A stretch of 64,000 bases of DNA from the NCBI GenBank assembly GCA_949752745.1, contig OX457032.1, positions 16,284,720 to 16,348,719 of the forward strand, read 5' to 3'. Position 1 is the first letter of the stretch, and every line of letters begins with the position of its first letter. The DNA is from Protula sp. h YS-2021 (lineage: Eukaryota > Annelida > Polychaeta > Sabellida > Serpulidae). The translations under genes and the position numbers were made by a program. Positions 29,402 through 44,691 of this stretch are shown here, piece by piece. The notes under the pieces are model-generated. The model was not told the origin of the DNA and ran no database searches. It saw only the letters and a program-made list of their open reading frames with translations.

Positions 29402-32400
29402 AGTTGTTATGTATCATCTGTCTTAGGAAAAGAAAGAGTTAAACATTAGCTCGTATCAAATTGTCTGTACTTGTGCTCGAGCTTGGTAACGTTGTTAGTA
29501 ATAGGTATTCCGTGGTTAAACTCAACTTAACATTGTTATTCTTACGGAATGGGCAGTGTCAGATTTCGCTGAATTAAAAGATTTTGAAATTCAGTTTCTT
29601 TCATTTCTGCCTTTCCGACGAAATGTTTTGTAGACGGCGTGTCAACCAGATCGTATGCTTTTGTTGTTCAATTCCCACCACTAGTTCGAGTCTCCCGTAG
29701 TGATGGCTACATGGTCTACAAGCCGATATTTTCTAAATTAGAACTGAAGTATTTAATTTTTTAATAACTCATACCCATCCCTCGAATTACATCCACCCAC
29801 CTCCCCATCAATTGGGTTGGTGGTGTTTGATAAGTTGGGTACGATTCGATCACATTACTGGAACTGCACCGATGCTGATTGGTCGGTTGGTTGACATTAT
29901 AAACATAGTAACAGGAGGAACCCGTTCAAAATTTACTTAATATCCCGCAAATTTTCTATTATGGATAATCAATGTTAAACACATTAGAAAAGCTATAGTG
30001 ATGATTTCTACGTCTACAAGATATTTTACTCATAAAAATGAGTATTAAACAATTAAATACTTCAGATATATTTTGCTTTAAATAACAAAAGTTTCATATG
30101 TTGTTGGTTGTTACTTGTTATTTGGTATAATTTCTCATTAAATAGGTTTAAAGAATGTCGAATTTTACTTGATGATGGAAATCAAAACAATGTCGATCCC
30201 CCAACATCAGTCAATGTTGCTTCAAATACGTTGATCAGATTTCGGAGAAAGTTGCTCATCCAATGTCTATTCAACATTGCGTCAAATGTGTTGGTTAGAC
30301 GTTGATATGTAGTCGCGACCAATCCCAACCAAAGTGCAACCAGGGTCAATGTTGTGGCTTGGCTGGATCGAAGTCGCAACCTCAAATCGACGTTGGTTCG
30401 AACTTAGAATCTTCCCTGGGTAAATGTATGTCACCGGTATCTTCTGACCCACCAATGCAGTCTCCTATATGAAAACGATTGGTATATGATAATGTAATTA
30501 ATTTTTTACTAAGAATTTTAACCATAGATAAATTCGAAATTTGTTTGAATTTCATTTTAACTTAAGTAAATGTTGTATATTATATGCAAAGTTAAAATAA
30601 GTGTTATGCATTAGAAATAACAAAAATATTTCAGTTAAGAATATATACAATAAAATGTGATATATATAATAAATTTCAAGTTTCAGCAACTTTCATCCGG
30701 TATTCTGTGCTTTTCACAAAAGAATGGACGTTCTCTGGGATGTTATGAAATTTATGAAAAAAATTAAATAAGGAATTCACCAGTGATATAAAGCCATTGT
30801 TGTTTACATAGGAAGTCTGTGATCTCGCGGGACTGTACCAATTGTTATATGCGTGAGGTGGCTACGTGGAAACACTAATTGAAACTAAACAGACACCAAG
30901 TTGCCGCCATGTCTTTATTTACAACCGGAAGTCACTGGCTACACATATACACAACATTACCCGCGTACTCAAACAAGACTTGCTGTGTAAATTACTGCTT
31001 AACTGTGCTTTAACTGCTATTTTGCTACCAGCATTCAGTTGAACACTTTATCTGATTATCAAACTAAGAGATATAAAATTTATAAGTATACTAGACAGAA
31101 TATATCAATTAAATTACCTGAAAATTGCGGAATTTTACTTTTTTAACCTTTTTTTTCTTTACTCTATATTATCGCTATCTTTACTCTATATTATCGCAAG
31201 AATATTACGCCGCACTCGGCTAAAGTTGTTATGTAGCAAGAATGATACGCCAAACTCGGCTAAAGTTGTTATGTATCATCTGTCTTAGGAAAAGAAAGAG
31301 TTAAACATTAGCTCGTATCAAATTGTCTGTACTTGTGCTCGAGCTTGGTAACGTTGTTAGTAATAGGTATTCCGTGGTTAAACTCAACTTAACATTGTTA
31401 TTCTTACGGAATGGGCAGTGTCAGATTTCGCTGAATTAAAAGATTTTGAAATTCAGTTTCTTTCATTTCTGCCTTTCCGACGAAATGTTTTGTAGACGGC
31501 GTGTCAACCAGATCGTATGCTTTTGTTGTTCAATTCCCACCACTAGTTCGAGTCTCCCGTAGTGATGGCTACATGGTCTACAAGCCGATATTTTCTAAAT
31601 TAGAACTGAAGTTTTTAATTTTTTAATAACTCATACCCATCCCTCGAATTACATCCACCCACCTCCCCATCAATTGGGTTGGTGGTGTTTGATAAGTTGG
31701 GTACGATTCGATCACATTACTGGAACTGCACCGATGCTGATTGGTCGGTTGGTTGACATTATAAACATAGTAACAGGAGGAACCCGTTCAAAATTTACTT
31801 AATATCCCGCAAATTTTCTATTATGGATAATCAATGTTAAACACATTAGAAAAGCTATAGTGATGATTTCTACGTCTACAAGATATTTTACTCATAAAAA
31901 TGAGTATTAAACAATTAAATACTTCAGATATATTTTGCTTTAAATAACAAAAGTTTCATATGTTGTTGGTTGTTACTTGTTATTTGGTATAATTTCTCAT
32001 TAAATAGGTTTAAAGAATGTCGAATTTTACTTGATGATGGAAATCAAAACAATGTCGATCCCCCAACATCAGTCAATGTAGCTTCAAATACGTTGATCAG
32101 ATTTCGGAGAAAGTTGCTCATCCAATGTCTATTCAACATTGCGTCAAAGGTGTTGGTTAGACGTTGATATGTAGTCGCGACCAATCCCAACCAAAGTGCA
32201 ACCAGGGTCAATGTTGTGGCTTGGCTGGATCGAAGTCGCAACCTCAAATCGACGTTGGTTCGAACTTAGAATCTTCCCTGGGTAAATGTATGTCACCGGT
32301 ATCTTCTGACCCACCAATGCAGTCTCCTATATGAAAACGATTGGTATATGATAATGTAATTAATTTTTTACTAAGAATTTTAACCATAGATAAATTCGAA

Positions 32401-35400
32401 ATTTGTTTGAATTTCATTTTAACTTAAGTAAATGTTGTATATTATATGCAAAGTTAAAATAAGTGTTATGCATTAGAAATAACAAAAATATTTTAGTTAA
32501 GAATATATACAATAAAATGTGATATATATAATAAATTTCAAGTTTCAGCAACTTTCATCCGGTATTCTGTGCTTTTCACAAAAGAATGGACGTTCTCTGG
32601 GATGTTATGAAATTTATGAAAAAAATTAAATAAGGAATTCACCAGTGATATAAAGCCATTGTTGTTTACATAGGAAGTCTGTGATCTCGCGGGACTGTAC
32701 CAATTGTTATATGCGTGAGGTGGCTACGTGGAAACACTAATTGAAACTAAACAGACACCAAGTTGCCGCCATGTCTTTATTTACAACCGGAAGTCACTGG
32801 CTACACATATACACAACATTACCCGCGTACTCAAACAAGACTTGCTGTGTAAATTACTGCTTAACTGTGCTTTAACTGCTATTTTGCTACCAGCATTCAG
32901 TTGAACACTTTATCTGATTATCAAACTAAGAGATATAAAATTTATAAGTATACTAGACAGAATATATCAATTAAATTACCTGAAAATTGCGGAATTTTAC
33001 TTTTTTAACCTTTTTTTTCTTTACTCTATATTATCGCTATCTTTACTCTATATTATCGCAAGAATATTACGCCGCACTCGGCTAAAGTTGTTATGTAGCA
33101 AGAATGATACGCCAAACTCGGCTAAAGTTGTTATGTATCATCTGTCTTAGGAAAAGAAAGAGTTAAACATTAGCTCGTATCAAATTGTCTGTACTTGTGC
33201 TCGAGCTTGGTAACGTTGTTAGTAATAGGTATTCCGTGGTTAAACTCAACTTAACATTGTTATTCTTACGGAATGGGCAGTGTCAGATTTCGCTGAATTA
33301 AAAGATTTTGAAATTCAGTTTCTTTCATTTCTGCCTTTCCGACGAAATGTTTTGTAGACGGCGTGTCAACCAGATCGTATGCTTTTGTTGTTCAATTCCC
33401 ACCACTAGTTCGAGTCTCCCGTAGTGATGGCTACATGGTCTACAAGCCGATATTTTCTAAATTAGAACTGAAGTATTTAATTTTTTAATAACTCATACCC
33501 ATCCCTCGAATTACATCCACCCACCTCCCCATCAATTGGGTTGGTGGTGTTTGATAAGTTGGGTACGATTCGATCACATTACTGGAACTGCACCGATGCT
33601 GATTGGTCGGTTGGTTGACATTATAAACATAGTAACAGGAGGAACCCGTTCAAAATTTACTTAATATCCCGCAAATTTTCTATTATGGATAATCAATGTT
33701 AAACACATTAGAAAAGCTATAGTGATGATTTCTACGTCTACAAGATATTTTACTCATAAAAATGAGTATTAAACAATTAAATACTTCAGATATATTTTGC
33801 TTTAAATAACAAAAGTTTCATATGTTGTTGGTTGTTACTTGTTATTTGGTATAATTTCTCATTAAATAGGTTTAAAGAATGTCGAATTTTACTTGATGAT
33901 GGAAATCAAAACAATGTCGATCCCCCAACATCAGTCAATGTTGCTTCAAATACGTTGATCAGATTTCGGAGAAAGTTGCTCATCCAATGTCTATTCAACA
34001 TTGCGTCAAAGGTGTTGGTTAGACGTTGATATGTAGTCGCGACCAATCCCAACCAAAGTGCAACCAGGGTCAATGTTGTGGCTTGGCTGGATCGAAGTCG
34101 CAACCTCAAATCGACGTTGGTTCGAACTTAGAATCTTCCCTGGGTAAATGTATGTCACCGGTATCTTCTGACCCACCAATGCAGTCTCCTATATGAAAAC
34201 GATTGGTATATGATAATGTAATTAATTTTTTACTAAGAATTTTAACCATAGATAAATTCGAAATTTGTTTGAATTTCATTTTAACTTAAGTAAATGTTGT
34301 ATATTATATGCAAAGTTAAAATAAGTGTTATCGAAGTCGCAACCTCAAATCGACGTTGGTTCGAACTTAGAATCTTCCCTGGGTAAATGTATGTCACCGG
34401 TATCTTCTGACCCACCAATGCAGTCTCCTATATGAAAACGATTGGTATATGATAATGTAATTAATTTTTTACTAAGAATTTTAACCATAGATAAATTCGA
34501 AATTTGTTTGAATTTCATTTTAACTTAAGTAAATGTTGTATATTATATGCAAAGTTAAAATAAGTGTTATGCATTAGAAATAACAAAAATATTTTAGTTA
34601 AGAATATATACAATAAAATGTGATATATATAATAAATTTCAAGTTTCAGCAACTTTCATCCGGTATTCTGTGCTTTTCACAAAAGAATGGACGTTCTCTG
34701 GGATGTTATGAAATTTATGAAAAAAATTAAATAAGGAATTCACCAGTGATATAAAGCCATTGTTGTTTACATAGGAAGTCTGTGATCTCGCGGGACTGTA
34801 CCAATTGTTATATGCGTGAGGTGGCTACGTGGAAACACTAATTGAAACTAAACAGACACCAAGTTGCCGCCATGTCTTTATTTACAACCGGAAGTCACTG
34901 GCTACACATATACACAACATTACCCGCGTACTCAAACAAGACTTGCTGTGTAAATTACTGCTTAACTGTGCTTTAACTGCTATTTTGCTACCAGCATTCA
35001 GTTGAACACTTTATCTGATTATCAAACTAAGAGATATAAAATTTATAAGTATACTAGACAGAATATATCAATTAAATTACCTGAAAATTGCGGAATTTTA
35101 CTTTTTTAACCTTTTTTTCTTTACTCTATATTATCGCTATCTTTACTCTATATTATCGCAAGAATATTACGCCGCACTCGGCTAAAGTTGTTATGTAGCA
35201 AGAATGATACGCCAAACTCGGCTAAAGTTGTCATCTGTCTTAGGAAAAGAAAGAGTTAAACATTAGCTCGTATCAAATTGTCTGTACTTGTGCTCGAGCT
35301 TGGTAACGTTGTTAGTAATAGGTATTCCGTGGTTAAACTCAACTTAACATTGTTATTCTTACGGAATGGGCAGTGTCAGATTTCGCTGAATTAAAAGATT

Positions 35401-37012
35401 TTGAAATTCAGTTTCTTTCATTTCTGCCTTTCCGACGAAATGTTTTGTAGACGGCGTGTCAACCAGATCGTATGCTTTTGTTGTTCAATTCCCACCACTA
35501 GTTCGAGTCTCCCGTAGTGATGGCTACATGGTCTACAAGCCGATATTTTCTAAATTAGAACTGAAGTATTTAATTTTTTAATAACTCATACCCATCCCTC
35601 GAATTACATCCACCCACCTCCCCATCAATTGGGTTGGTGGTGTTTGATAAGTTGGGTACGATTCGATCACATTACTGGAACTGCACCGATGCTGATTGGT
35701 CGGTTGGTTGACATTATAAACATAGTAACAGGAGGAACCCGTTCAAAATTTACTTAATATCCCGCAAATTTTCTATTATGGATAATCAATGTTAAACACA
35801 TTAGAAAAGCTATAGTGATGATTTCTACGTCTACAAGATATTTTACTCATAAAAATGAGTATTAAACAATTAAATACTTCAGATATATTTTGCTTTAAAT
35901 AACAAAAGTTTCATATGTTGTTGGTTGTTACTTGTTATTTGGTATAATTTCTCATTAAATAGGTTTAAAGAATGTCGAATTTTACTTGATGATGGAAATC
36001 AAAACAATGTCGATCCCCCAACATCAGTCAATGTTGCTTCAAATACGTTGATCAGATTTCGGAGAAAGTTGCTCATCCAATGTCTATTCAACATTGCGTC
36101 AAAGGTGTTGGTTAGACGTTGATATGTAGTCGCGACCAATCCCAACCAAAGTGCAACCAGGGTCAATGTTGTGGCTTGGCTGGATCGAAGTCGCAACCTC
36201 AAATCGACGTTGGTTCGAACTTAGAATCTTCCCTGGGTAAATGTATGTCACCGGTATCTTCTGACCCACCAATGCAGTCTCCTATATGAAAACGATTGGT
36301 ATATGATAATGTAATTAATTTTTTACTAAGAATTTAAACCATAGATAAATTCGAAATTTGTTTGAATTTCATTTTAACTTAAGTAAATGTTGTATATTAT
36401 ATGCAAAGTTAAAATAAGTGTTATGCATTAGAAATAACAAAAATATTTTAGTTAAGAATATATACAATAAAATATGATATATATAATAAATTTCAAGTTT
36501 CAGCAACTTTCATCCGGTATTCTGTGCTTTTCACAAAAGAATGGACGTTCTCTGGGATGTTATGAAATTTATGAAAAAAATTAAATAAGGAATTCACCAG
36601 TGATATAAAGCCATTGTTGTTTACATAGGAAGTCTGTGATCTCGCGGGACTGTACCAATTGTTATATGCGTGAGGTGGCTACGTGGAAACACTAATTGAA
36701 ACTAAACAGACACCAAGTTGCCGCCATGTCTTTATTTACAACCGGAAGTCACTGGCTACACATATACACAACATTACCCGCGTACTCAAACAAGACTTGC
36801 TGTGTAAATTACTGCTTAACTGTGCTTTAACTGCTATTTTGCTACCAGCATTCAGTTGAACACTTTATCTGATTATCAAACTAAGAGATATAAAATTTAT
36901 AAGTATACTAGACAGAATATATCAATTAAATTACCTGAAAATTGCGGAATTTTACTTTTTTAACGTTTTTTTTCTTTACTCTATATTATCGCTATCTTTA
37001 CTCTATATTATC
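29374..37012. repeat. Higher-order tetramer 1 (units 1-4)
   Basis: Unit-specific marks: unit 1 TCAAATGTGTTGG; unit 2 CAATGTAGCTTC and GAAGTTTTTAATT; unit 3 a 239-bp internal duplication; unit 4 a 7-bp deletion (TTATGTA lost) plus AATTTAAACC and AAAATATGATAT. The same order of marks recurs in units 5-8. Confidence 0.9.
34092..34569. repeat. 239-bp tandem duplication inside unit 3
   Basis: TCGAAGTCGCAACCTC starts at 34,092 and again at 34,331; the break lies in AAGTGTTA/TCGAAG. The identical event is at 41,771-42,248 in unit 7. Confidence 0.95.
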
Positions 37013-40000
37013 GCAAGAATATTACGCCGCACTCGGCTAAAGTTGTTATGTAGCAAGAATGATACGCCAAACTCGGCTAAAGTTGTTATGTATCATCTGT
37101 CTTAGGAAAAGAAAGAGTTAAACATTAGCTCGTATCAAATTGTCTGTACTTGTGCTCGAGCTTGGTAACGTTGTTAGTAATAGGTATTCCGTGGTTAAAC
37201 TCAACTTAACATTGTTATTCTTACGGAATGGGCAGTGTCAGATTTCGCTGAATTAAAAGATTTTGAAATTCAGTTTCTTTCATTTCTGCCTTTCCGACGA
37301 AATGTTTTGTAGACGGCGTGTCAACCAGATCGTATGCTTTTGTTGTTCAATTCCCACCACTAGTTCGAGTCTCCCGTAGTGATGGCTACATGGTCTACAA
37401 GCCGATATTTTCTAAATTAGAACTGAAGTATTTAATTTTTTAATAACTCATACCCATCCCTCGAATTACATCCACCCACCTCCCCATCAATTGGGTTGGT
37501 GGTGTTTGATAAGTTGGGTACGATTCGATCACATTACTGGAACTGCACCGATGCTGATTGGTCGGTTGGTTGACATTATAAACATAGTAACAGGAGGAAC
37601 CCGTTCAAAATTTACTTAATATCCCGCAAATTTTCTATTATGGATAATCAATGTTAAACACATTAGAAAAGCTATAGTGATGATTTCTACGTCTACAAGA
37701 TATTTTACTCATAAAAATGAGTATTAAACAATTAAATACTTCAGATATATTTTGCTTTAAATAACAAAAGTTTCATATGTTGTTGGTTGTTACTTGTTAT
37801 TTGGTATAATTTCTCATTAAATAGGTTTAAAGAATGTCGAATTTTACTTGATGATGGAAATCAAAACAATGTCGATCCCCCAACATCAGTCAATGTTGCT
37901 TCAAATACGTTGATCAGATTTCGGAGAAAGTTGCTCATCCAATGTCTATTCAACATTGCGTCAAATGTGTTGGTTAGACGTTGATATGTAGTCGCGACCA
38001 ATCCCAACCAAAGTGCAACCAGGGTCAATGTTGTGGCTTGGCTGGATCGAAGTCGCAACCTCAAATCGACGTTGGTTCGAACTTAGAATCTTCCCTGGGT
38101 AAATGTATGTCACCGGTATCTTCTGACCCACCAATGCAGTCTCCTATATGAAAACGATTGGTATATGATAATGTAATTAATTTTTTACTAAGAATTTTAA
38201 CCATAGATAAATTCGAAATTTGTTTGAATTTCATTTTAACTTAAGTAAATGTTGTATATTATATGCAAAGTTAAAATAAGTGTTATGCATTAGAAATAAC
38301 AAAAATATTTCAGTTAAGAATATATACAATAAAATGTGATATATATAATAAATTTCAAGTTTCAGCAACTTTCATCCGGTATTCTGTGCTTTTCACAAAA
38401 GAATGGACGTTCTCTGGGATGTTATGAAATTTATGAAAAAAATTAAATAAGGAATTCACCAGTGATATAAAGCCATTGTTGTTTACATAGGAAGTCTGTG
38501 ATCTCGCGGGACTGTACCAATTGTTATATGCGTGAGGTGGCTACGTGGAAACACTAATTGAAACTAAACAGACACCAAGTTGCCGCCATGTCTTTATTTA
38601 CAACCGGAAGTCACTGGCTACACATATACACAACATTACCCGCGTACTCAAACAAGACTTGCTGTGTAAATTACTGCTTAACTGTGCTTTAACTGCTATT
38701 TTGCTACCAGCATTCAGTTGAACACTTTATCTGATTATCAAACTAAGAGATATAAAATTTATAAGTATACTAGACAGAATATATCAATTAAATTACCTGA
38801 AAATTGCGGAATTTTACTTTTTTAACGTTTTTTTTCTTTACTCTATATTATCGCTATCTTTACTCTATATTATCGCAAGAATATTACGCCGCACTCGGCT
38901 AAAGTTGTTATGTAGCAAGAATGATACGCCAAACTCGGCTAAAGTTGTTATGTATCATCTGTCTTAGGAAAAGAAAGAGTTAAACATTAGCTCGTATCAA
39001 ATTGTCTGTACTTGTGCTCGAGCTTGGTAACGTTGTTAGTAATAGGTATTCCGTGGTTAAACTCAACTTAACATTGTTATTCTTACGGAATGGGCAGTGT
39101 CAGATTTCGCTGAATTAAAAGATTTTGAAATTCAGTTTCTTTCATTTCTGCCTTTCCGACGAAATGTTTTGTAGACGGCGTGTCAACCAGATCGTATGCT
39201 TTTGTTGTTCAATTCCCACCACTAGTTCGAGTCTCCCGTAGTGATGGCTACATGGTCTACAAGCCGATATTTTCTAAATTAGAACTGAAGTTTTTAATTT
39301 TTTAATAACTCATACCCATCCCTCGAATTACATCCACCCACCTCCCCATCAATTGGGTTGGTGGTGTTTGATAAGTTGGGTACGATTCGATCACATTACT
39401 GGAACTGCACCGATGCTGATTGGTCGGTTGGTTGACATTATAAACATAGTAACAGGAGGAACCCGTTCAAAATTTACTTAATATCCCGCAAATTTTCTAT
39501 TATGGATAATCAATGTTAAACACATTAGAAAAGCTATAGTGATGATTTCTACGTCTACAAGATATTTTACTCATAAAAATGAGTATTAAACAATTAAATA
39601 CTTCAGATATATTTTGCTTTAAATAACAAAAGTTTCATATGTTGTTGGTTGTTACTTGTTATTTGGTATAATTTCTCATTAAATAGGTTTAAAGAATGTC
39701 GAATTTTACTTGATGATGGAAATCAAAACAATGTCGATCCCCCAACATCAGTCAATGTAGCTTCAAATACGTTGATCAGATTTCGGAGAAAGTTGCTCAT
39801 CCAATGTCTATTCAACATTGCGTCAAAGGTGTTGGTTAGACGTTGATATGTAGTCGCGACCAATCCCAACCAAAGTGCAACCAGGGTCAATGTTGTGGCT
39901 TGGCTGGATCGAAGTCGCAACCTCAAATCGACGTTGGTTCGAACTTAGAATCTTCCCTGGGTAAATGTATGTCACCGGTATCTTCTGACCCACCAATGCA

Positions 40001-43000
40001 GTCTCCTATATGAAAACGATTGGTATATGATAATGTAATTAATTTTTTACTAAGAATTTTAACCATAGATAAATTCGAAATTTGTTTGAATTTCATTTTA
40101 ACTTAAGTAAATGTTGTATATTATATGCAAAGTTAAAATAAGTGTTATGCATTAGAAATAACAAAAATATTTTAGTTAAGAATATATACAATAAAATGTG
40201 ATATATATAATAAATTTCAAGTTTCAGCAACTTTCATCCGGTATTCTGTGCTTTTCACAAAAGAATGGACGTTCTCTGGGATGTTATGAAATTTATGAAA
40301 AAAATTAAATAAGGAATTCACCAGTGATATAAAGCCATTGTTGTTTACATAGGAAGTCTGTGATCTCGCGGGACTGTACCAATTGTTATATGCGTGAGGT
40401 GGCTACGTGGAAACACTAATTGAAACTAAACAGACACCAAGTTGCCGCCATGTCTTTATTTACAACCGGAAGTCACTGGCTACACATATACACAACATTA
40501 CCCGCGTACTCAAACAAGACTTGCTGTGTAAATTACTGCTTAACTGTGCTTTAACTGCTATTTTGCTACCAGCATTCAGTTGAACACTTTATCTGATTAT
40601 CAAACTAAGAGATATAAAATTTATAAGTATACTAGACAGAATATATCAATTAAATTACCTGAAAATTGCGGAATTTTACTTTTTTAACCTTTTTTTTCTT
40701 TACTCTATATTATCGCTATCTTTACTCTATATTATCGCAAGAATATTACGCCGCACTCGGCTAAAGTTGTTATGTAGCAAGAATGATACGCCAAACTCGG
40801 CTAAAGTTGTTATGTATCATCTGTCTTAGGAAAAGAAAGAGTTAAACATTAGCTCGTATCAAATTGTCTGTACTTGTGCTCGAGCTTGGTAACGTTGTTA
40901 GTAATAGGTATTCCGTGGTTAAACTCAACTTAACATTGTTATTCTTACGGAATGGGCAGTGTCAGATTTCGCTGAATTAAAAGATTTTGAAATTCAGTTT
41001 CTTTCATTTCTGCCTTTCCGACGAAATGTTTTGTAGACGGCGTGTCAACCAGATCGTATGCTTTTGTTGTTCAATTCCCACCACTAGTTCGAGTCTCCCG
41101 TAGTGATGGCTACATGGTCTACAAGCCGATATTTTCTAAATTAGAACTGAAGTATTTAATTTTTTAATAACTCATACCCATCCCTCGAATTACATCCACC
41201 CACCTCCCCATCAATTGGGTTGGTGGTGTTTGATAAGTTGGGTACGATTCGATCACATTACTGGAACTGCACCGATGCTGATTGGTCGGTTGGTTGACAT
41301 TATAAACATAGTAACAGGAGGAACCCGTTCAAAATTTACTTAATATCCCGCAAATTTTCTATTATGGATAATCAATGTTAAACACATTAGAAAAGCTATA
41401 GTGATGATTTCTACGTCTACAAGATATTTTACTCATAAAAATGAGTATTAAACAATTAAATACTTCAGATATATTTTGCTTTAAATAACAAAAGTTTCAT
41501 ATGTTGTTGGTTGTTACTTGTTATTTGGTATAATTTCTCATTAAATAGGTTTAAAGAATGTCGAATTTTACTTGATGATGGAAATCAAAACAATGTCGAT
41601 CCCCCAACATCAGTCAATGTTGCTTCAAATACGTTGATCAGATTTCGGAGAAAGTTGCTCATCCAATGTCTATTCAACATTGCGTCAAAGGTGTTGGTTA
41701 GACGTTGATATGTAGTCGCGACCAATCCCAACCAAAGTGCAACCAGGGTCAATGTTGTGGCTTGGCTGGATCGAAGTCGCAACCTCAAATCGACGTTGGT
41801 TCGAACTTAGAATCTTCCCTGGGTAAATGTATGTCACCGGTATCTTCTGACCCACCAATGCAGTCTCCTATATGAAAACGATTGGTATATGATAATGTAA
41901 TTAATTTTTTACTAAGAATTTTAACCATAGATAAATTCGAAATTTGTTTGAATTTCATTTTAACTTAAGTAAATGTTGTATATTATATGCAAAGTTAAAA
42001 TAAGTGTTATCGAAGTCGCAACCTCAAATCGACGTTGGTTCGAACTTAGAATCTTCCCTGGGTAAATGTATGTCACCGGTATCTTCTGACCCACCAATGC
42101 AGTCTCCTATATGAAAACGATTGGTATATGATAATGTAATTAATTTTTTACTAAGAATTTTAACCATAGATAAATTCGAAATTTGTTTGAATTTCATTTT
42201 AACTTAAGTAAATGTTGTATATTATATGCAAAGTTAAAATAAGTGTTATGCATTAGAAATAACAAAAATATTTTAGTTAAGAATATATACAATAAAATGT
42301 GATATATATAATAAATTTCAAGTTTCAGCAACTTTCATCCGGTATTCTGTGCTTTTCACAAAAGAATGGACGTTCTCTGGGATGTTATGAAATTTATGAA
42401 AAAAATTAAATAAGGAATTCACCAGTGATATAAAGCCATTGTTGTTTACATAGGAAGTCTGTGATCTCGCGGGACTGTACCAATTGTTATATGCGTGAGG
42501 TGGCTACGTGGAAACACTAATTGAAACTAAACAGACACCAAGTTGCCGCCATGTCTTTATTTACAACCGGAAGTCACTGGCTACACATATACACAACATT
42601 ACCCGCGTACTCAAACAAGACTTGCTGTGTAAATTACTGCTTAACTGTGCTTTAACTGCTATTTTGCTACCAGCATTCAGTTGAACACTTTATCTGATTA
42701 TCAAACTAAGAGATATAAAATTTATAAGTATACTAGACAGAATATATCAATTAAATTACCTGAAAATTGCGGAATTTTACTTTTTTAACCTTTTTTTCTT
42801 TACTCTATATTATCGCTATCTTTACTCTATATTATCGCAAGAATATTACGCCGCACTCGGCTAAAGTTGTTATGTAGCAAGAATGATACGCCAAACTCGG
42901 CTAAAGTTGTCATCTGTCTTAGGAAAAGAAAGAGTTAAACATTAGCTCGTATCAAATTGTCTGTACTTGTGCTCGAGCTTGGTAACGTTGTTAGTAATAG

Positions 43001-44691
43001 GTATTCCGTGGTTAAACTCAACTTAACATTGTTATTCTTACGGAATGGGCAGTGTCAGATTTCGCTGAATTAAAAGATTTTGAAATTCAGTTTCTTTCAT
43101 TTCTGCCTTTCCGACGAAATGTTTTGTAGACGGCGTGTCAACCAGATCGTATGCTTTTGTTGTTCAATTCCCACCACTAGTTCGAGTCTCCCGTAGTGAT
43201 GGCTACATGGTCTACAAGCCGATATTTTCTAAATTAGAACTGAAGTATTTAATTTTTTAATAACTCATACCCATCCCTCGAATTACATCCACCCACCTCC
43301 CCATCAATTGGGTTGGTGGTGTTTGATAAGTTGGGTACGATTCGATCACATTACTGGAACTGCACCGATGCTGATTGGTCGGTTGGTTGACATTATAAAC
43401 ATAGTAACAGGAGGAACCCGTTCAAAATTTACTTAATATCCCGCAAATTTTCTATTATGGATAATCAATGTTAAACACATTAGAAAAGCTATAGTGATGA
43501 TTTCTACGTCTACAAGATATTTTACTCATAAAAATGAGTATTAAACAATTAAATACTTCAGATATATTTTGCTTTAAATAACAAAAGTTTCATATGTTGT
43601 TGGTTGTTACTTGTTATTTGGTATAATTTCTCATTAAATAGGTTTAAAGAATGTCGAATTTTACTTGATGATGGAAATCAAAACAATGTCGATCCCCCAA
43701 CATCAGTCAATGTTGCTTCAAATACGTTGATCAGATTTCGGAGAAAGTTGCTCATCCAATGTCTATTCAACATTGCGTCAAAGGTGTTGGTTAGACGTTG
43801 ATATGTAGTCGCGACCAATCCCAACCAAAGTGCAACCAGGGTCAATGTTGTGGCTTGGCTGGATCGAAGTCGCAACCTCAAATCGACGTTGGTTCGAACT
43901 TAGAATCTTCCCTGGGTAAATGTATGTCACCGGTATCTTCTGACCCACCAATGCAGTCTCCTATATGAAAACGATTGGTATATGATAATGTAATTAATTT
44001 TTTACTAAGAATTTAAACCATAGATAAATTCGAAATTTGTTTGAATTTCATTTTAACTTAAGTAAATGTTGTATATTATATGCAAAGTTAAAATAAGTGT
44101 TATGCATTAGAAATAACAAAAATATTTTAGTTAAGAATATATACAATAAAATATGATATATATAATAAATTTCAAGTTTCAGCAACTTTCATCCGGTATT
44201 CTGTGCTTTTCACAAAAGAATGGACGTTCTCTGGGATGTTATGAAATTTATGAAAAAAATTAAATAAGGAATTCACCAGTGATATAAAGCCATTGTTGTT
44301 TACATAGGAAGTCTGTGATCTCGCGGGACTGTACCAATTGTTATATGCGTGAGGTGGCTACGTGGAAACACTAATTGAAACTAAACAGACACCAAGTTGC
44401 CGCCATGTCTTTATTTACAACCGGAAGTCACTGGCTACACATATACACAACATTACCCGCGTACTCAAACAAGACTTGCTGTGTAAATTACTGCTTAACT
44501 GTGCTTTAACTGCTATTTTGCTACCAGCATTCAGTTGAACACTTTATCTGATTATCAAACTAAGAGATATAAAATTTATAAGTATACTAGACAGAATATA
44601 TCAATTAAATTACCTGAAAATTGCGGAATTTTACTTTTTTAACGTTTTTTTTCTTTACTCTATATTATCGCTATCTTTACTCTATATTATC
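37013..44691. repeat. Higher-order tetramer 2 (units 5-8)
   Basis: Repeats the variant order of units 1-4 at an offset of 7,679 bp. A small difference is the end of unit 5 (AACGTTTT) against unit 1 (AACCTTTT), and unit 5 has the 40-bp insert that unit 1 lacks. Confidence 0.9.
41771..42248. repeat. 239-bp tandem duplication inside unit 7
   Basis: Same breakpoints as in unit 3, showing that the two units are copies by tetramer duplication and not by independent events. Confidence 0.95.
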
